Made by a program: the position numbers and the translations under genes. Of a DNA stretch of 64,000 bases, positions 9,309-18,703 are shown piece after piece (position 1 is the first letter of the stretch; every line of letters starts with the position of its first letter). Origin of the DNA: Clostridiales bacterium. GTDB taxonomy: Bacteria > Bacillota > Clostridia > Peptostreptococcales > Acidaminobacteraceae. Location: positions 1 through 64,000 of the forward strand of contig JAEIOD010000021.1 of assembly GCA_016342415.1 (NCBI GenBank), read 5' to 3'. The notes beneath the pieces are model-generated. The model saw nothing but the letters and a program-made list of their open reading frames with translations, did no database searches and was not told where the DNA came from.

Positions 9309-10544
9309 TTATCCAAATAGCGATAGTAATACACCAGCAGATACTGCTGATCCAATTACTCCTGCAACGTTTGGTCCCATAGCATGCATCAGTAAGAAGT
9401 TTGAAGGATCTGCTTTCTGTCCCTCAACCTGCGAAACTCTTGCTGCCATCGGCACTGCAGATACACCTGCCGAACCAATTAATGGATTCAGTTTACCACC
9501 GGTTAACTTATTCATCAACTTAGCCAGTAATACACCCGCAGCTGTACCACATGAGAATGCGATAACGCCTAAGAAGATAATCTTAAGTGTTTCAGCTTGT
9601 AGGAAGTACTCAGCCGAAGCTGTCGCTCCTACTGTTACACCAAGGAAAATTGTTACAATATTCATCAGTGCGTTCTGAGCTGTATCAGTTAATCTACCAA
9701 CAACACCAGACTCTTTAAACAGGTTACCTAACATCAACATACCAACTAAAGCTGTTGCTGGTGGTACGATTAATGCTACTAATATTGTTACAACGATAGG
9801 GAAGATAATCTTTTCTACTTTAGAAACAACTCTTAATTGTTCCATCTTGATTTCTCTTTCCTTTTTAGTTGTTAAGAACTTCATAATTGGTGGTTGAATT
9901 ACCGGCACTAAAGCCATGTAAGAATATGCAGCAACTGCAATAGCACCCAACTTCTGTGGAGCTAACTTCGAAGCCAAGAATATTGCTGTCGGACCATCCG
10001 CACCACCGATGATACCGATTGCCGATGCTTCTTGAGCTGTAAAGCCAAACATGATTGCACCTGCAAAAGTAATATAAATACCAAACTGAGCTGCTGCACC
10101 AAGAAGTAATGATTTTGGATTTGCAATCAGTGGACCAAAGTCAGTCATTGCACCAACACCTAAGAAAATAAGCGGTGGGAAGATTCCTAAATGGTCACCT
10201 TGGAATAAGTAATAAAGTAAACCACCGATTTCTTTTAAATACAGCGTAAATTCACCAACTATGGTGCCGCCTTCTCCAACAAATTGAAGCGTGTTACCTT
10301 CCATACTTAAAGCATGAGCTACGTCTGTTGGAACCAGTTGTGTAATTGGAGCGTTCATAACTCCTGCCACTGGTAAGTTCGCTAGTAACATACCAAAGGC
10401 AATTGGAACAAGTAATAATGGTTCAAAACCTTTTTTTATTGCTAAGTATAGCAACACAAAAGATACAAGCATCATTATAACTTGGCCACCTTGTATATTG
10501 GCAAAACCCGTGTCTTGCCAAAAATTCAATAGCGCCTGACCCAT
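9309..10544 (-). CDS. mmdB: sodium-translocating decarboxylase beta subunit (methylmalonyl-CoA type)
   Basis: Membrane subunit that removes CO2 from carboxybiotin and pumps sodium ions out. The 411-residue protein has about ten membrane segments and the family signatures [27 protein letters not shown] and [16 protein letters not shown], which hold the conserved Asp and the sodium-binding residues. Oxaloacetate, glutaconyl-CoA and methylmalonyl-CoA decarboxylases share this subunit. The methylmalonyl-CoA assignment comes from the adjacent alpha subunit, epimerase and mutase genes. It is the last gene of mmdADCB and is closed by a terminator. Confidence 0.93.
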   Translation of the reverse strand: MGQALLNFWQDTGFANIQGGQVIMMLVSFVLLYLAIKKGFEPLLLVPIAFGMLLANLPVAGVMNAPITQLVPTDVAHALSMEGNTLQFVGEGGTIVGEFTLYLKEIGGLLYYLFQGDHLGIFPPLIFLGVGAMTDFGPLIANPKSLLLGAAAQFGIYITFAGAIMFGFTAQEASAIGIIGGADGPTAIFLASKLAPQKLGAIAVAAYSYMALVPVIQPPIMKFLTTKKEREIKMEQLRVVSKVEKIIFPIVVTILVALIVPPATALVGMLMLGNLFKESGVVGRLTDTAQNALMNIVTIFLGVTVGATASAEYFLQAETLKIIFLGVIAFSCGTAAGVLLAKLMNKLTGGKLNPLIGSAGVSAVPMAARVSQVEGQKADPSNFLLMHAMGPNVAGVIGSAVSAGVLLSLFG

Positions 10545-10569
10545 ATGTGTCTCCTCCTATCAGTACAGA

Positions 10570-10959
10570 TTATTCGATAACAATCATTACGTCTCCACCA
10601 TTAACAGATTCGCCTGTTTTCACTAGGATTTGAGAAACTGTACCGTCTACTGGAGTTGAAATTTCATTTTCCATTTTCATCGCTTCTAATACAAGTACCA
10701 CATCACCAGCTGAAACCGTGTCACCTTCGTTAACTTTTAAGTCAAAGATAGTTCCTGGCATTGGAGCAGTGATTTGAGTCCCGCCTGCTACTGCTGCTTT
10801 AGGCGCTGCTTTAGCTGCTGCCTTAGGTGCTGATTTTGGTGCTGCTTTTGGTGCTGGAGCTGCCGCTCTTGGTGCTACTGGTGCTGATGGCACGCCACCG
10901 ATTTCTTCAACGTCTACTTCATAAGACTTGCCATTTACAGTTATGTTAAACTTTTTCAT
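10570..10959 (-). CDS. mmdC: biotin carrier (gamma) subunit of the sodium-pumping decarboxylase
   Basis: Carries the carboxyl group between the alpha and beta subunits. This 129-residue protein has a short N-terminal segment, a flexible Ala/Pro/Lys-rich linker (about residues 28-58) and a C-terminal biotinyl domain with the biotinylation motif EAMKMENE. The linker is typical of decarboxylase gamma subunits rather than acetyl-CoA carboxylase BCCP. It lies between the delta and beta subunit genes. BirA, encoded just downstream, should modify the lysine in AMKM. Confidence 0.95.
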   Translation of the reverse strand: MKKFNITVNGKSYEVDVEEIGGVPSAPVAPRAAAPAPKAAPKSAPKAAAKAAPKAAVAGGTQITAPMPGTIFDLKVNEGDTVSAGDVVLVLEAMKMENEISTPVDGTVSQILVKTGESVNGGDVMIVIE

Positions 10960-10972
10960 GAGTTAAATCCCC

Positions 10973-11443
10973 CTAAAATCTTGTATTCATCTGCTCTATT
11001 CTACCAGTTTTTGCCCAACTTGGTGAATGATCATTTACACGTACAATGTTTTTTACTACTATATTATGAATTGAAGTGTTAAGACTTGCTGCTATTGCTG
11101 CTGCAATAACTGCAATTAACTCTTCATCTTCGTCTTCTTCAACTACTGCTACTGCTTGCTCTGTCAGCTTAACTTGTGTCAGTTGAGACGGCTTTGCTTT
11201 TTTTGCGCCAAATGTTTTCATGACACTTGTTAATACCGAAATACTGAACCATAAGAAAAGTAAAACAGCAAAAGTTACGGCCATTCCTAGCCCAGCCACA
11301 AATAAAATCAAAAATGTTTTTTCAGAACCAGTCAATATATCAACTGATCTAGGATCTGATTGTAACATCGTTAAGATTTCGTTTATACCTCTACCTTCAC
11401 TTGCAAAAGCTAACATCGAGTTGAACAACATATTAATTTTCAT
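10973..11443 (-). CDS. mmdD: OadG-family delta subunit of the sodium-pumping decarboxylase
   Basis: Small anchoring subunit, 156 residues, with one strong membrane helix (about residues 44-72) followed by a charged region with an acidic run (VVEEDEDEELIAVIAAAIAA) and a C-terminal part ending in WAKTGRIEQM. In Veillonella and Propionigenium this subunit holds the alpha subunit and biotin protein on the membrane complex. It lies 15 bases after mmdA. Sequence conservation in this family is low, so the call leans on size, topology and position. Confidence 0.85.
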   Translation of the reverse strand: MKINMLFNSMLAFASEGRGINEILTMLQSDPRSVDILTGSEKTFLILFVAGLGMAVTFAVLLFLWFSISVLTSVMKTFGAKKAKPSQLTQVKLTEQAVAVVEEDEDEELIAVIAAAIAASLNTSIHNIVVKNIVRVNDHSPSWAKTGRIEQMNTRF

Positions 11444-11458
11444 GAATGCACCTCGCTA

Positions 11459-13006
11459 TTATAGTGGAATATTTCCGTGCTTCTTACCTGGTCTATTTTC
11501 TCTCTTAGATGAAAGCATATTGAATGCATCAACTAATCTTGCTCTAGAAGCCGACGGTTCGATTACATCATCAACAAAGCCTCTTTCAGCTGCTTTATAT
11601 GGTGTAGAGAACTCAGTTTCATAGTTATCAATTAATCTTTGTCTTTCCACTACAGGATCATCTGCACCTTTAATTTCTTTTCTAAATATAATTTCAGCTG
11701 CACCTGATGCACCCATTACCGCAATTTGTGCAGTTGGCCAAGCAAGAACAATATCTGCGCCTAACTCTTTACAGCACATTGCTAAATAAGATCCACCATA
11801 AGCTTTTCTTAAAATTAAAGTTACTTTTGGAACCGTTGCTTCACTGTAAGCATATAACATCTTCGCACCATGACGAATGATTCCACCGTACTCTTGTGAT
11901 GTACCTGGTAAGAATCCTGGTACGTCTACTAAGTTAAGTAGCGGAATGTTATAACAATCACATGTTCTAACAAATCTTGCAGCCTTATCAGATGCACTGA
12001 TATCCAAACAACCAGCTAAGAACTTAGGTTGATTGGCAACAACACCTACTGAATGACCATTTAATCTGATGAAACCTGTTACAATATTTTTAGCAAAATG
12101 TTCTTGATATTCCATGAAGTCACCTTCATCTGCTAAAGCGTGAATAACATCTTTTATGTCATAAGCTTTATTTGGATTATCAGGAATAATCGTGTTGAAC
12201 TCTTCAACGATACGATTTAAATCATCTTCACTATCGAATATTGGTGCAGTTTCAGTGTTATTTGATGGCAAGAAAGATAATAATCTTCTAATTTCCATAA
12301 TACACTCTTCATCGTTTTGCTCGAAGAATTGAGCAACTCCTGAAATTGCATTATGAGTCATTGCACCACCTAATGCTTCCGCTGTTACTTCTTCACCTGT
12401 TACAGTTTTAATAACTTGTGGTCCGGTGATAAACATTTGAGATGTTTTATCTACCATGAAAATAAAATCATTAAGCGCTGGAGAGTAAACCGCTCCACCT
12501 GCACAAGGTCCCATGATTGCAGTAATTTGTGGAATAACACCTGAAGCTATTGTATTTTTGAAGAATATTTTACCATATCCTGATAATGCATCTACAGCTT
12601 CCTGAATTCTCGCCCCACCCGAATCATTAATACCAACAACTGGCGCACCAACTTTTAATGCATAATCTAAAACTTTACAGATTTTTGAAGCATGCATTTC
12701 TCCTAAAGAACCACCAACAACAGTGAAATCTTGTGAGAATGCATATACAACTCTACCATCTACTTGTCCGTAGCCTGTTACTACACCTTCAGCTGGAGCT
12801 TCTAATTTCTCCATACCAAAGTTTGTGCAACGGTGCTTTACAAAAGCATCTAATTCAACAAAAGTACCTTCGTCAAATAACAGATTAATTCTTTCTCTTG
12901 CAGTTAATTTTCCTCTAGCATGTTGCTTTTCAATTCTATCAACACCCCCGCCTAAAGCAATCTTTTGCTTTCTTTGACGCAGATCTTCAAGTTTGTTCAT
13001 AGCCAT
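11459..13006 (-). CDS. mmdA: methylmalonyl-CoA decarboxylase alpha subunit / carboxyltransferase
   Basis: Moves the carboxyl group from methylmalonyl-CoA to biotin, releasing propionyl-CoA. The 515-residue protein has the two crotonase-like carboxyltransferase halves with GGARIQEAVDALSGYG and GPCAGGAVYSPAL in the N-half and VDVPGFLPGTSQEYGGIIRHG and KAYGGSYLAM in the C-half. Propionyl-CoA carboxylase beta subunits are nearly identical in sequence; the presence of beta (membrane), delta and gamma subunits and the lack of a biotin carboxylase gene make the sodium-pumping decarboxylase the better call. AGGAGG precedes the start and a promoter lies at 13068-13095. Confidence 0.93.
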   Translation of the reverse strand: MAMNKLEDLRQRKQKIALGGGVDRIEKQHARGKLTARERINLLFDEGTFVELDAFVKHRCTNFGMEKLEAPAEGVVTGYGQVDGRVVYAFSQDFTVVGGSLGEMHASKICKVLDYALKVGAPVVGINDSGGARIQEAVDALSGYGKIFFKNTIASGVIPQITAIMGPCAGGAVYSPALNDFIFMVDKTSQMFITGPQVIKTVTGEEVTAEALGGAMTHNAISGVAQFFEQNDEECIMEIRRLLSFLPSNNTETAPIFDSEDDLNRIVEEFNTIIPDNPNKAYDIKDVIHALADEGDFMEYQEHFAKNIVTGFIRLNGHSVGVVANQPKFLAGCLDISASDKAARFVRTCDCYNIPLLNLVDVPGFLPGTSQEYGGIIRHGAKMLYAYSEATVPKVTLILRKAYGGSYLAMCCKELGADIVLAWPTAQIAVMGASGAAEIIFRKEIKGADDPVVERQRLIDNYETEFSTPYKAAERGFVDDVIEPSASRARLVDAFNMLSSKRENRPGKKHGNIPL

Positions 13007-13067
13007 TAAGCTACCTCCTAACTCCTATTAACTCAATAATGATCGATATAAAATACATGATGGTTAC

Positions 13068-13095
13068 ATTATAACCGATAATTATATAATTACAA
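13068..13095 (-). promoter_or_regulatory. promoter upstream of mmdA
   Basis: On the minus strand: -35 TTGTAA (13090-13095), 16-bp spacer, perfect -10 TATAAT (13068-13073). The -10 is embedded in a 5-bp inverted repeat, GGTTA/TAACC (13062-13076), which could be an operator. It gives the decarboxylase genes a transcript of their own in addition to read-through from mce. Confidence 0.65.
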
Positions 13096-13119
13096 TATTA
13101 AAATGAAAGTTTTAGAGCC

Positions 13120-13521
13120 TTATCTTTCACAAAGTTCAACTAACACTCTATAAGAATCTTTAGGATGCATAAATGCAATTTTAGCACCACCAGCTCCGTA
13201 TCTCGGCATCTGATCAATCATTCTCATGCCCTTTTCTTGCATCTCAGCAATAGCATCCTCAATGTTTTCAACTAAAAACGCAAGGTGCTGTACGCCTTCA
13301 CCGCTTCTCTCAATATACTTAGCGATTGGACCATCATCAGCAGTAGATTCCAATAGTTCTACTTCAGTGTCTCCGATAGGCAAAAATGCAACTTTTACCT
13401 TCTGTTCTTCCACAATTTCCACACTTGCTAGGTCTAATCCCAAAACATCTGTATAAAATTTCAATGTTTCATCTAAGCTTTTAACAGCAATACCTACATG
13501 GTCAAGTTTCAATACTTTCAT
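13120..13521 (-). CDS. mce: methylmalonyl-CoA epimerase
   Basis: Interconverts (R)- and (S)-methylmalonyl-CoA, linking the mutase and decarboxylase reactions. The 133-residue protein is a single vicinal-oxygen-chelate unit pair starting LDHVGIAVKSLDET (metal-binding His) with QHLAFLVENIEDA and a C-terminal LVEL glutamate as further ligands. Length and motifs are standard for the family. It lies nine bases after meaB in the same operon. Confidence 0.95.
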   Translation of the reverse strand: MKVLKLDHVGIAVKSLDETLKFYTDVLGLDLASVEIVEEQKVKVAFLPIGDTEVELLESTADDGPIAKYIERSGEGVQHLAFLVENIEDAIAEMQEKGMRMIDQMPRYGAGGAKIAFMHPKDSYRVLVELCER

Positions 13522-13530
13522 ACCTGCCTC

Positions 13531-14466
13531 CTATTTCCTTTTAATATTATGCATTATATCCTCACACACTGTATAAGGATCAGTTATTCTTTTAACAACT
13601 TCTTTTGATAAGTTATTGATCTTCTCTTCATTATAAGCATTATCAAAAATATGTTCTAAAACTCTGTGTTTTATGAGTTCAACAATTTCATTTTTAGTAT
13701 TGTTTATTCTTCTGGTTTCAAACAATCCACTTTCTTGCATATAATCACGATGTTCTTTGATGCTATCAACTAAGTCACCAATACCTTCGTTATTTACTGC
13801 AACGGTCATTGTAAGAGGCGGACGCCACTCATTTGAATTGTAGTCTAACATGGCATCAATTTCACGAGCGGTCTTTTTCGCACCCTCTCGATCTGCTTTG
13901 TTGATTGCAAATACATCACCAATTTCCATAATCCCCGCTTTTATGGCTTGAATATCATCGCCAAGACCAGGTACCATAACCATTACTGTTGTATCGCAAT
14001 TCTTAACAATATCAATTTCCGATTGACCAACACCAACTGTTTCTACAAATATATAATCAGCACCATAAATATCCAATACTTTAATTGCTGCACTAGTACC
14101 TTCTGAAATACCACCCAAACTACCTCGAGCACCCATTGACCTGATAAATACATTTTCATGAGTTGATAAGTCGTTCATACGAACTCTGTCACCCAGTATT
14201 GCACCACCTGTAAACGGGCTGGTTGGATCAATCGCAATAACGGCAACTTTTTTACCTTCATTTAAATAAGCTTTTACCAATTTGTCAGTTAATGTGCTTT
14301 TACCAGCACCAGGTGGACCAGTAATGCCTATTACATAGGCATTACCTGTCTTGTTGTGTAATTTTTTTAATAACTCGAAAGCTGCTGGATCTTTATTTTC
14401 GACTAAAGTTATCAATCGAGCAACTGCTCTCTTGTTGCCTTCTTGCAGTTTCTGTTCTAAGTTCAT
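13531..14466 (-). CDS. meaB: MeaB/ArgK G-protein chaperone of methylmalonyl-CoA mutase
   Basis: GTPase that guards B12 loading and reactivation of methylmalonyl-CoA mutase. It has the P-loop GPPGAGKST (about residue 57), the NKAD guanine-specificity motif, and ETVGVGQSEID in the switch region. I chose the ATG at 14466, five bases after the AAGGTG ribosome site; earlier GTG/ATG codons lie inside that site. The 311-residue length is normal. It follows the B12-binding mutase subunit directly, the usual arrangement. Confidence 0.95.
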   Translation of the reverse strand: MNLEQKLQEGNKRAVARLITLVENKDPAAFELLKKLHNKTGNAYVIGITGPPGAGKSTLTDKLVKAYLNEGKKVAVIAIDPTSPFTGGAILGDRVRMNDLSTHENVFIRSMGARGSLGGISEGTSAAIKVLDIYGADYIFVETVGVGQSEIDIVKNCDTTVMVMVPGLGDDIQAIKAGIMEIGDVFAINKADREGAKKTAREIDAMLDYNSNEWRPPLTMTVAVNNEGIGDLVDSIKEHRDYMQESGLFETRRINNTKNEIVELIKHRVLEHIFDNAYNEEKINNLSKEVVKRITDPYTVCEDIMHNIKRK

Positions 14467-14480
14467 ACACATCACCTTAT

Positions 14481-14876
14481 TTATCTTTTAATATTTGCCT
14501 TAATAAATTCAATTGTTACAGTAGTCGGTGTACCTGGTGTAAAGATTTCAGCGCAACCATTTTCTTTCAAGAATGGAATGTCGTCATCTGGAATAACACC
14601 ACCACCTACAAATAAGATATCAGATGCATCTTGTGCAGCCAACAACTTAGAAATCTTAGGGAATAATGTACTGTGAGCACCTGATAAGATACTTACAGCA
14701 ATACAATCAACATCTTCCTGAATTGCAGCATTTACAATTTGCTCAGGAGTTTGTCTTAAACCAGTATAAATAACCTCCATACCAGCATCTCTTAAAGCTC
14801 TTGCTACAACCTTAGCACCTCTATCATGCCCATCTAATCCCGGCTTAGCAACTAATACTCTAATTGGTCTATCCAT
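14481..14876 (-). CDS. mcmB: methylmalonyl-CoA mutase, cobalamin-binding subunit
   Basis: This 131-residue protein is the B12-binding half of a split methylmalonyl-CoA mutase. It has the lower-ligand motif [10 protein letters not shown] (D-x-H-x-x-G, about residues 16-21), with SILSGAH and GGGVIPDDD downstream. In many organisms this domain is fused to the catalytic barrel; in Clostridia-type and archaeal enzymes it is separate, as here. It lies 20 bases after mcmA and 14 bases before meaB. Confidence 0.95.
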   Translation of the reverse strand: MDRPIRVLVAKPGLDGHDRGAKVVARALRDAGMEVIYTGLRQTPEQIVNAAIQEDVDCIAVSILSGAHSTLFPKISKLLAAQDASDILFVGGGVIPDDDIPFLKENGCAEIFTPGTPTTVTIEFIKANIKR

Positions 14877-14896
14877 TTTAATCCTCCTATTCAGTT

Positions 14897-16570
14897 TTAT
14901 AAGTTAACTGATTGTTGGTATTCACCGAATACTTCTCTCATTACGCCACAGATTTCTCCAAGTGTTGCGTAAGCTTTAACAGCCTCTAAGATAACAGGCA
15001 TTACATTAGTAGTCCCTTCACAAGCTGTTCTTAAGGCCGCTAATTTGGCTTCAACAGCTGCGTTATCTCTTTTTGCTTTTAAATCAACTAGATTTTGCTT
15101 TTGCATTTCGCCAACTGAAGGATCTACTCTTAAAAGACCTTTTGGAGCTTCTTCTTCAATTTGGAATTTATTCATTCCAACAACGACTCTTTCACCTGTT
15201 TCAACTTCTTTTTGGTAGTAATAAGCTGCATCCATTATTTCTTGTTGGATATAACCGTTATCGATTGCTTTTGGAGCGCCACCTAAATCATCAATCTTAG
15301 TGATGTACGCCATCGCTTGGTCCATGATTTCTTTAGTTTTAGCTTCAATGAAGTAAGAACCCGCAAGTGGGTCTACTGTGTTTGTCACACCCGATTCATA
15401 AGCAACGATTTGTTGAGTTCTAAGTGCTACTCTTACTGAATCTTCAGTTGGTAGAGCAAGCGCCTCGTCTTTAGAGTTAGTGTGTAATGATTGAGTACCA
15501 CCAAGTACTGCTGCAAGTGTTTGAATAGCAACACGTACAATATTGTTCTCCGGCTGTTGAGCCGTTAAAGTAGAACCACCTGTTTGAGTATGGAACTTAA
15601 GTTGCATAGACTTAGGGTTTTTCGCGCCAAATCTTTCTTTCATGATTTTAGCCCATAAAGTTCTAGCTGCTCTGTATTTTGCAACTTCTTCTAATAAGTC
15701 ATTGTGTGCATTAAAGAAGAATGATAATCTTGGCGCAAATGTATCTACATCTAAACCAGTCTTAACCGCTGCTTCAACATACGCAATACCATCAGCTAAT
15801 GTGAAACCAACTTCTTGAGCCGCAGTCGATCCCGCTTCTCTGATATGGTATCCAGAAATACTGATTGTATTCCATTGAGGAACATCTTTAGAACAGAAAT
15901 CGAAGATATCAGTAATCAATCTCATAGACGGCTCTGTCGGGAAGATATACGTTCCTCTTGCAATGTACTCTTTTAGAATATCGTTTTGAATTGTTCCTCT
16001 TAATTTTTCAGAACTAACACCTTGCTTTTCAGCTACCGCAATGTACATTGCCAATAATACTGATGCTGGTGCATTAATCGTCATTGAAGTAGATACTTTA
16101 TCTAGTGGAATACCAGCAAATAAAATTTCCATATCGGCAAGCGAGTCAATTGCAACTCCAACCTTACCTACTTCACCCTCAGATAACTCGTGGTCTGAGT
16201 CATAACCAATTTGAGTCGGTAAGTCAAATGCTACTGATAATCCGCCCGAACCTTGCTCAACAAGATATTTATATCTTTTATTAGATTCTTCAGCTGTTGC
16301 GAAACCAGCATACATTCTCATTGTCCATAAACGCCCTCTGTACATATTCGGTTGTACACCACGTGTATATGGAAATTGTCCCGGGAATCCTATATCACTA
16401 TAATCAAATTCCTCAACATCAGCAGGCGTATATAATCCTTTGATTTCATCACCTGAACCAGAGTAGAAAACTGAGTTTCTTTCTGGACGTTTTTCTAACA
16501 TGCTCTTTGTTTTTTCATTAAATTTTTCAAGTCCTTCACTTACTTGAGCCATTTTTTCCTTATCAAACAT
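14897..16570 (-). CDS. mcmA: methylmalonyl-CoA mutase, catalytic subunit
   Basis: Catalyses succinyl-CoA to (R)-methylmalonyl-CoA with adenosylcobalamin. The 557-residue protein is the TIM-barrel substrate-binding part only. Signatures include [35 protein letters not shown] (CoA and radical site) and [19 protein letters not shown]. The C-terminal B12 domain is missing because it is encoded by the next gene. Ribosome site AAGGGAGG. No cobalamin riboswitch is visible in the 157 bases upstream. Confidence 0.97.
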   Translation of the reverse strand: MFDKEKMAQVSEGLEKFNEKTKSMLEKRPERNSVFYSGSGDEIKGLYTPADVEEFDYSDIGFPGQFPYTRGVQPNMYRGRLWTMRMYAGFATAEESNKRYKYLVEQGSGGLSVAFDLPTQIGYDSDHELSEGEVGKVGVAIDSLADMEILFAGIPLDKVSTSMTINAPASVLLAMYIAVAEKQGVSSEKLRGTIQNDILKEYIARGTYIFPTEPSMRLITDIFDFCSKDVPQWNTISISGYHIREAGSTAAQEVGFTLADGIAYVEAAVKTGLDVDTFAPRLSFFFNAHNDLLEEVAKYRAARTLWAKIMKERFGAKNPKSMQLKFHTQTGGSTLTAQQPENNIVRVAIQTLAAVLGGTQSLHTNSKDEALALPTEDSVRVALRTQQIVAYESGVTNTVDPLAGSYFIEAKTKEIMDQAMAYITKIDDLGGAPKAIDNGYIQQEIMDAAYYYQKEVETGERVVVGMNKFQIEEEAPKGLLRVDPSVGEMQKQNLVDLKAKRDNAAVEAKLAALRTACEGTTNVMPVILEAVKAYATLGEICGVMREVFGEYQQSVNL

Positions 16571-16683
16571 TGAACTGCCTCCCTTTTATTTTTCTGGATA
16601 CGTCAAATATACCCAGTTTTACACCTTTACATCCCCTATAGGATATCATAAATTGCTAAGCTTTTCACAAAAATAGCATAAGT

Positions 16684-16721
16684 ATAATTGTATACTTTAG
16701 GACCATGTCATAATTGTATAC
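16684..16721. repeat. paired ATAATTGTATAC motifs between scpC and mcmA
   Basis: The 12-mer ATAATTGTATAC appears at 16684-16695 and again at 16710-16721, 26 bp apart in the same orientation. The TATAC core and AATTGTATAC arm resemble GntR-type half-sites. They sit 110-150 bp upstream of mcmA, just after the scpC stop. Possible operators; no candidate regulator gene is in the neighbourhood. Confidence 0.4.
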
Positions 16722-16727
16722 GTTTTC

Positions 16728-18224
16728 CTACTTTTTCATCGAACCTGTCTTTAAGAAACGATCATGCCAAGAGTGAGACTCATCCATTAAATGCGGTTCA
16801 TGACTAAACTTACCCGTTTCAGCACGGTTTAAATAATCTAATAACATTTCTTTATAATTTGGATGTGCACAGTTCTCAATAATCGCCCTTGCACGTTCGG
16901 TTGGACATAAACCTCTTACATCAGCAAGACCTTGCTCTGTTACAAATACTTCGACATCATGTTCTGTATGATCCACATGCGATACAAATGGAACGATAGA
17001 AGAAATATCACCATTTTTTGCTGTAGAAACCGTAGTAAAGAATGATAAATATGCATTTCTGGTAAAATCACCAGAACCTCCTAAACCATTCATCATACGC
17101 GAACCCATGATGTTTGTTGAATTAACATGACCATAGATATCAAATTCAATCGCTGTATTCATTGCTATAACGCCTAAACGTCTAGCAACTTCTGGATGAT
17201 TTGAAATTTCCATCGGTCTTAAAATACAGTGTTTTGCATAATGTTCCATGTTTTCATTCAGTCTTATCAAACCTTCTTCCGAAGGTGTAAAAGACGTCCC
17301 TGAAGCTATGGTAACTTTTCCTGCATCTATAAGGTCGAACATCGAATCCTGAATAACTTCTGTATAACAGGTTAAGTTGTCAAAGTCAGATTCGACCAAT
17401 CCACCTAAAACAGCATTTGCAACCGAACCAACACCCGATTGTAGGGGGAGTAAGTTCTTTGGTAACCTTTTGGCTGCAACTTCTGCTTCTAAAAATTTAA
17501 TAATGTGCTGAGAAATTTTCTTTGAATCTTCATCAATAGCACCGAGTGGTCTTACTTTATCAGCAATATCACACTCTACAATAGCAACTATTTTTTCCGG
17601 ATCACAAGTGATGTACGGCGTACCAATACGATCACCCGAATGCGTAATAGGAATAGGCTCTCTAAACGGTGGTTTTTTTGTCATATAAATATCATGAACA
17701 CCTTCTAAAGCCATAGATTGTGATGTGTTAATTTCAACAATAACAATATCTGCCTCTGCAACCGCTTGAGGTGAAATACCAACAGATGTCGTTGGGATAA
17801 TATTACCCTCTTCCGTGATAGCCAAAGCTTCAATAATTGCAATATCTATATTGCCAAAGAAACCATATTCGATAAACTGAGGCACATGACTTAAATGCAT
17901 ATCTTGGTAAGCTACAGTACCTGCATTGATACCGTTTCTTGAATCATTATTCGTTTGATACGGGAATCTTCTTTTTAAAACACCCGCTCTGGATAACGCA
18001 CCATCTAATTCATCACCCACTGAGGCACCAGTAATTAGAGTCACACCAATTTCCTCACCATTTTCAGCTCGTTTCGCAAGTGCCAAAGGAACTGCTTTCG
18101 GATAGCCCGACGGTGTAAAACCACTTGTTGCCAGTGTCATGCCATCTTTTATGAATAAGGCCGCTTCGTCAGCAGTCATAACTTTCTCTCTTAACTTTTC
18201 CATTCTAATACGGTCTAAAATCAT
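16728..18224 (-). CDS. scpC: succinate CoA-transferase (Cat1/acetyl-CoA hydrolase family)
   Basis: Transfers CoA to succinate, most likely from propionyl-CoA or acetyl-CoA, feeding succinyl-CoA to the mutase. The 498-residue protein has the family's N-terminal region with LATSGFTPSGYPK, the catalytic-glutamate region around YTEVIQDSM, and GGSGDFTRNAY near the C-terminus. Length matches Cat1/ScpC/AarC enzymes. The donor CoA ester cannot be read directly; propionyl-CoA is preferred because every other enzyme of the cycle is encoded beside it. AAGGAGG precedes the ATG, only 22 bases after a strong terminator-like hairpin. Confidence 0.93.
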   Translation of the reverse strand: MILDRIRMEKLREKVMTADEAALFIKDGMTLATSGFTPSGYPKAVPLALAKRAENGEEIGVTLITGASVGDELDGALSRAGVLKRRFPYQTNNDSRNGINAGTVAYQDMHLSHVPQFIEYGFFGNIDIAIIEALAITEEGNIIPTTSVGISPQAVAEADIVIVEINTSQSMALEGVHDIYMTKKPPFREPIPITHSGDRIGTPYITCDPEKIVAIVECDIADKVRPLGAIDEDSKKISQHIIKFLEAEVAAKRLPKNLLPLQSGVGSVANAVLGGLVESDFDNLTCYTEVIQDSMFDLIDAGKVTIASGTSFTPSEEGLIRLNENMEHYAKHCILRPMEISNHPEVARRLGVIAMNTAIEFDIYGHVNSTNIMGSRMMNGLGGSGDFTRNAYLSFFTTVSTAKNGDISSIVPFVSHVDHTEHDVEVFVTEQGLADVRGLCPTERARAIIENCAHPNYKEMLLDYLNRAETGKFSHEPHLMDESHSWHDRFLKTGSMKK

Positions 18225-18346
18225 ATTTCCTCCTTAAAAAATCCGTAAAAAAAGGCGTTAGAAATAAACATAAAGTTTATATCTAACGCCTAATGATTAC
18301 GGGATAGGCGAGAGGTTATCTCACCAAAATAGTCATTTGTTAAATA
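18225..18346 (-). promoter_or_regulatory. candidate attenuator/antiterminator leader of scpC
   Basis: Three mutually exclusive stems occur in transcription order on the minus strand. Stem 1 is GGTGAG/CTCGCC (18320-18325 with 18307-18312). Stem 2 is CGCCTA/TAGGCG (18305-18310 with 18287-18292). Stem 3 is a terminator of 9+6 bp with one mismatch (18254-18290) followed by seven T. Stem 2 shares bases with both stem 1 and the terminator, the anti-terminator layout. The terminator ends about 22 bases before the scpC ribosome site and start, so it controls entry into scpC. No known riboswitch class was recognised. Confidence 0.55.
18254..18290 (-). terminator. intrinsic terminator between DUF3870 gene and scpC
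   Basis: Stem GGCGTTAGA/TCTAACGCC (18254-18262 with 18282-18290) extended by ATAAAC/GTTTAT after one A-A mismatch, ATAAA loop, then TTTTTTT on the minus strand. It ends the antiporter-DUF3870 transcript or attenuates read-through into scpC. Confidence 0.9.
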
Positions 18347-18649
18347 TTAAATCTGATTCAATTTTTCATGACATGTTCTCATCGCGGAAATAAGTGCTTT
18401 CTTTGCTGATCCATAATAATGTTTTACAAACCCTGCTTCAATCGTTTCAATATCATTTAAATCCAGATCGACTACAAGAGATTTAAAAACCCTTTTAGCT
18501 AAACTTGTCACCAAAGAACATTCCGCATCTAAAATGATGCCTGTTTCTTTATCAACGAGTAGTCCAACACAGATAACGGTATAAAGTTCACTCGCTGTGA
18601 TCCCTTGAGGGAGTTTTGCATATCCTGTTACAAAAACTTCATTCTTCAT
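18347..18649 (-). CDS. DUF3870 family protein
   Basis: A 100-residue protein starting MKNEVFVTGYAKLP. The start at 18649 is chosen because AGGTGG lies five bases upstream; longer alternatives lack a ribosome site. The middle (GIILDAECSLVTSLAKRVF) and the YYGSAKKALISAMR segment match the DUF3870 family as I know it, whose function is undescribed. It is cytoplasmic, with no membrane segment or signal. It lies 54 bases downstream of an AspT/YidE-type antiporter gene in one transcript, so a role in regulating or sensing that transport is a reasonable guess. Confidence 0.8.
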   Translation of the reverse strand: MKNEVFVTGYAKLPQGITASELYTVICVGLLVDKETGIILDAECSLVTSLAKRVFKSLVVDLDLNDIETIEAGFVKHYYGSAKKALISAMRTCHEKLNQI

Positions 18650-18703
18650 TTTACCACCTATCTCTATGATTATTCTATCACTCGAAGGGTGTTCAATCAA
18701 GTA

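Noticed and set aside
9304-9678. Plus-strand open frame of 124 codons antisense to mmdB
   Set aside because: Shadow of a strongly conserved membrane protein; no ribosome site and no recognisable motif.
11220-11624. Plus-strand open frame of 134 codons across the mmdD/mmdA junction
   Set aside because: Antisense to two clear genes with family motifs; no start signals.
11459-13006. Propionyl-CoA carboxylase beta subunit
   Set aside because: Sequence alone allows it, but a biotin carboxylase is absent and the membrane beta subunit and delta subunit are encoded alongside.
16571-16727. Cobalamin riboswitch upstream of the mutase genes
   Set aside because: No GCCACTG B12-box or other conserved core could be found in the 157 bases.
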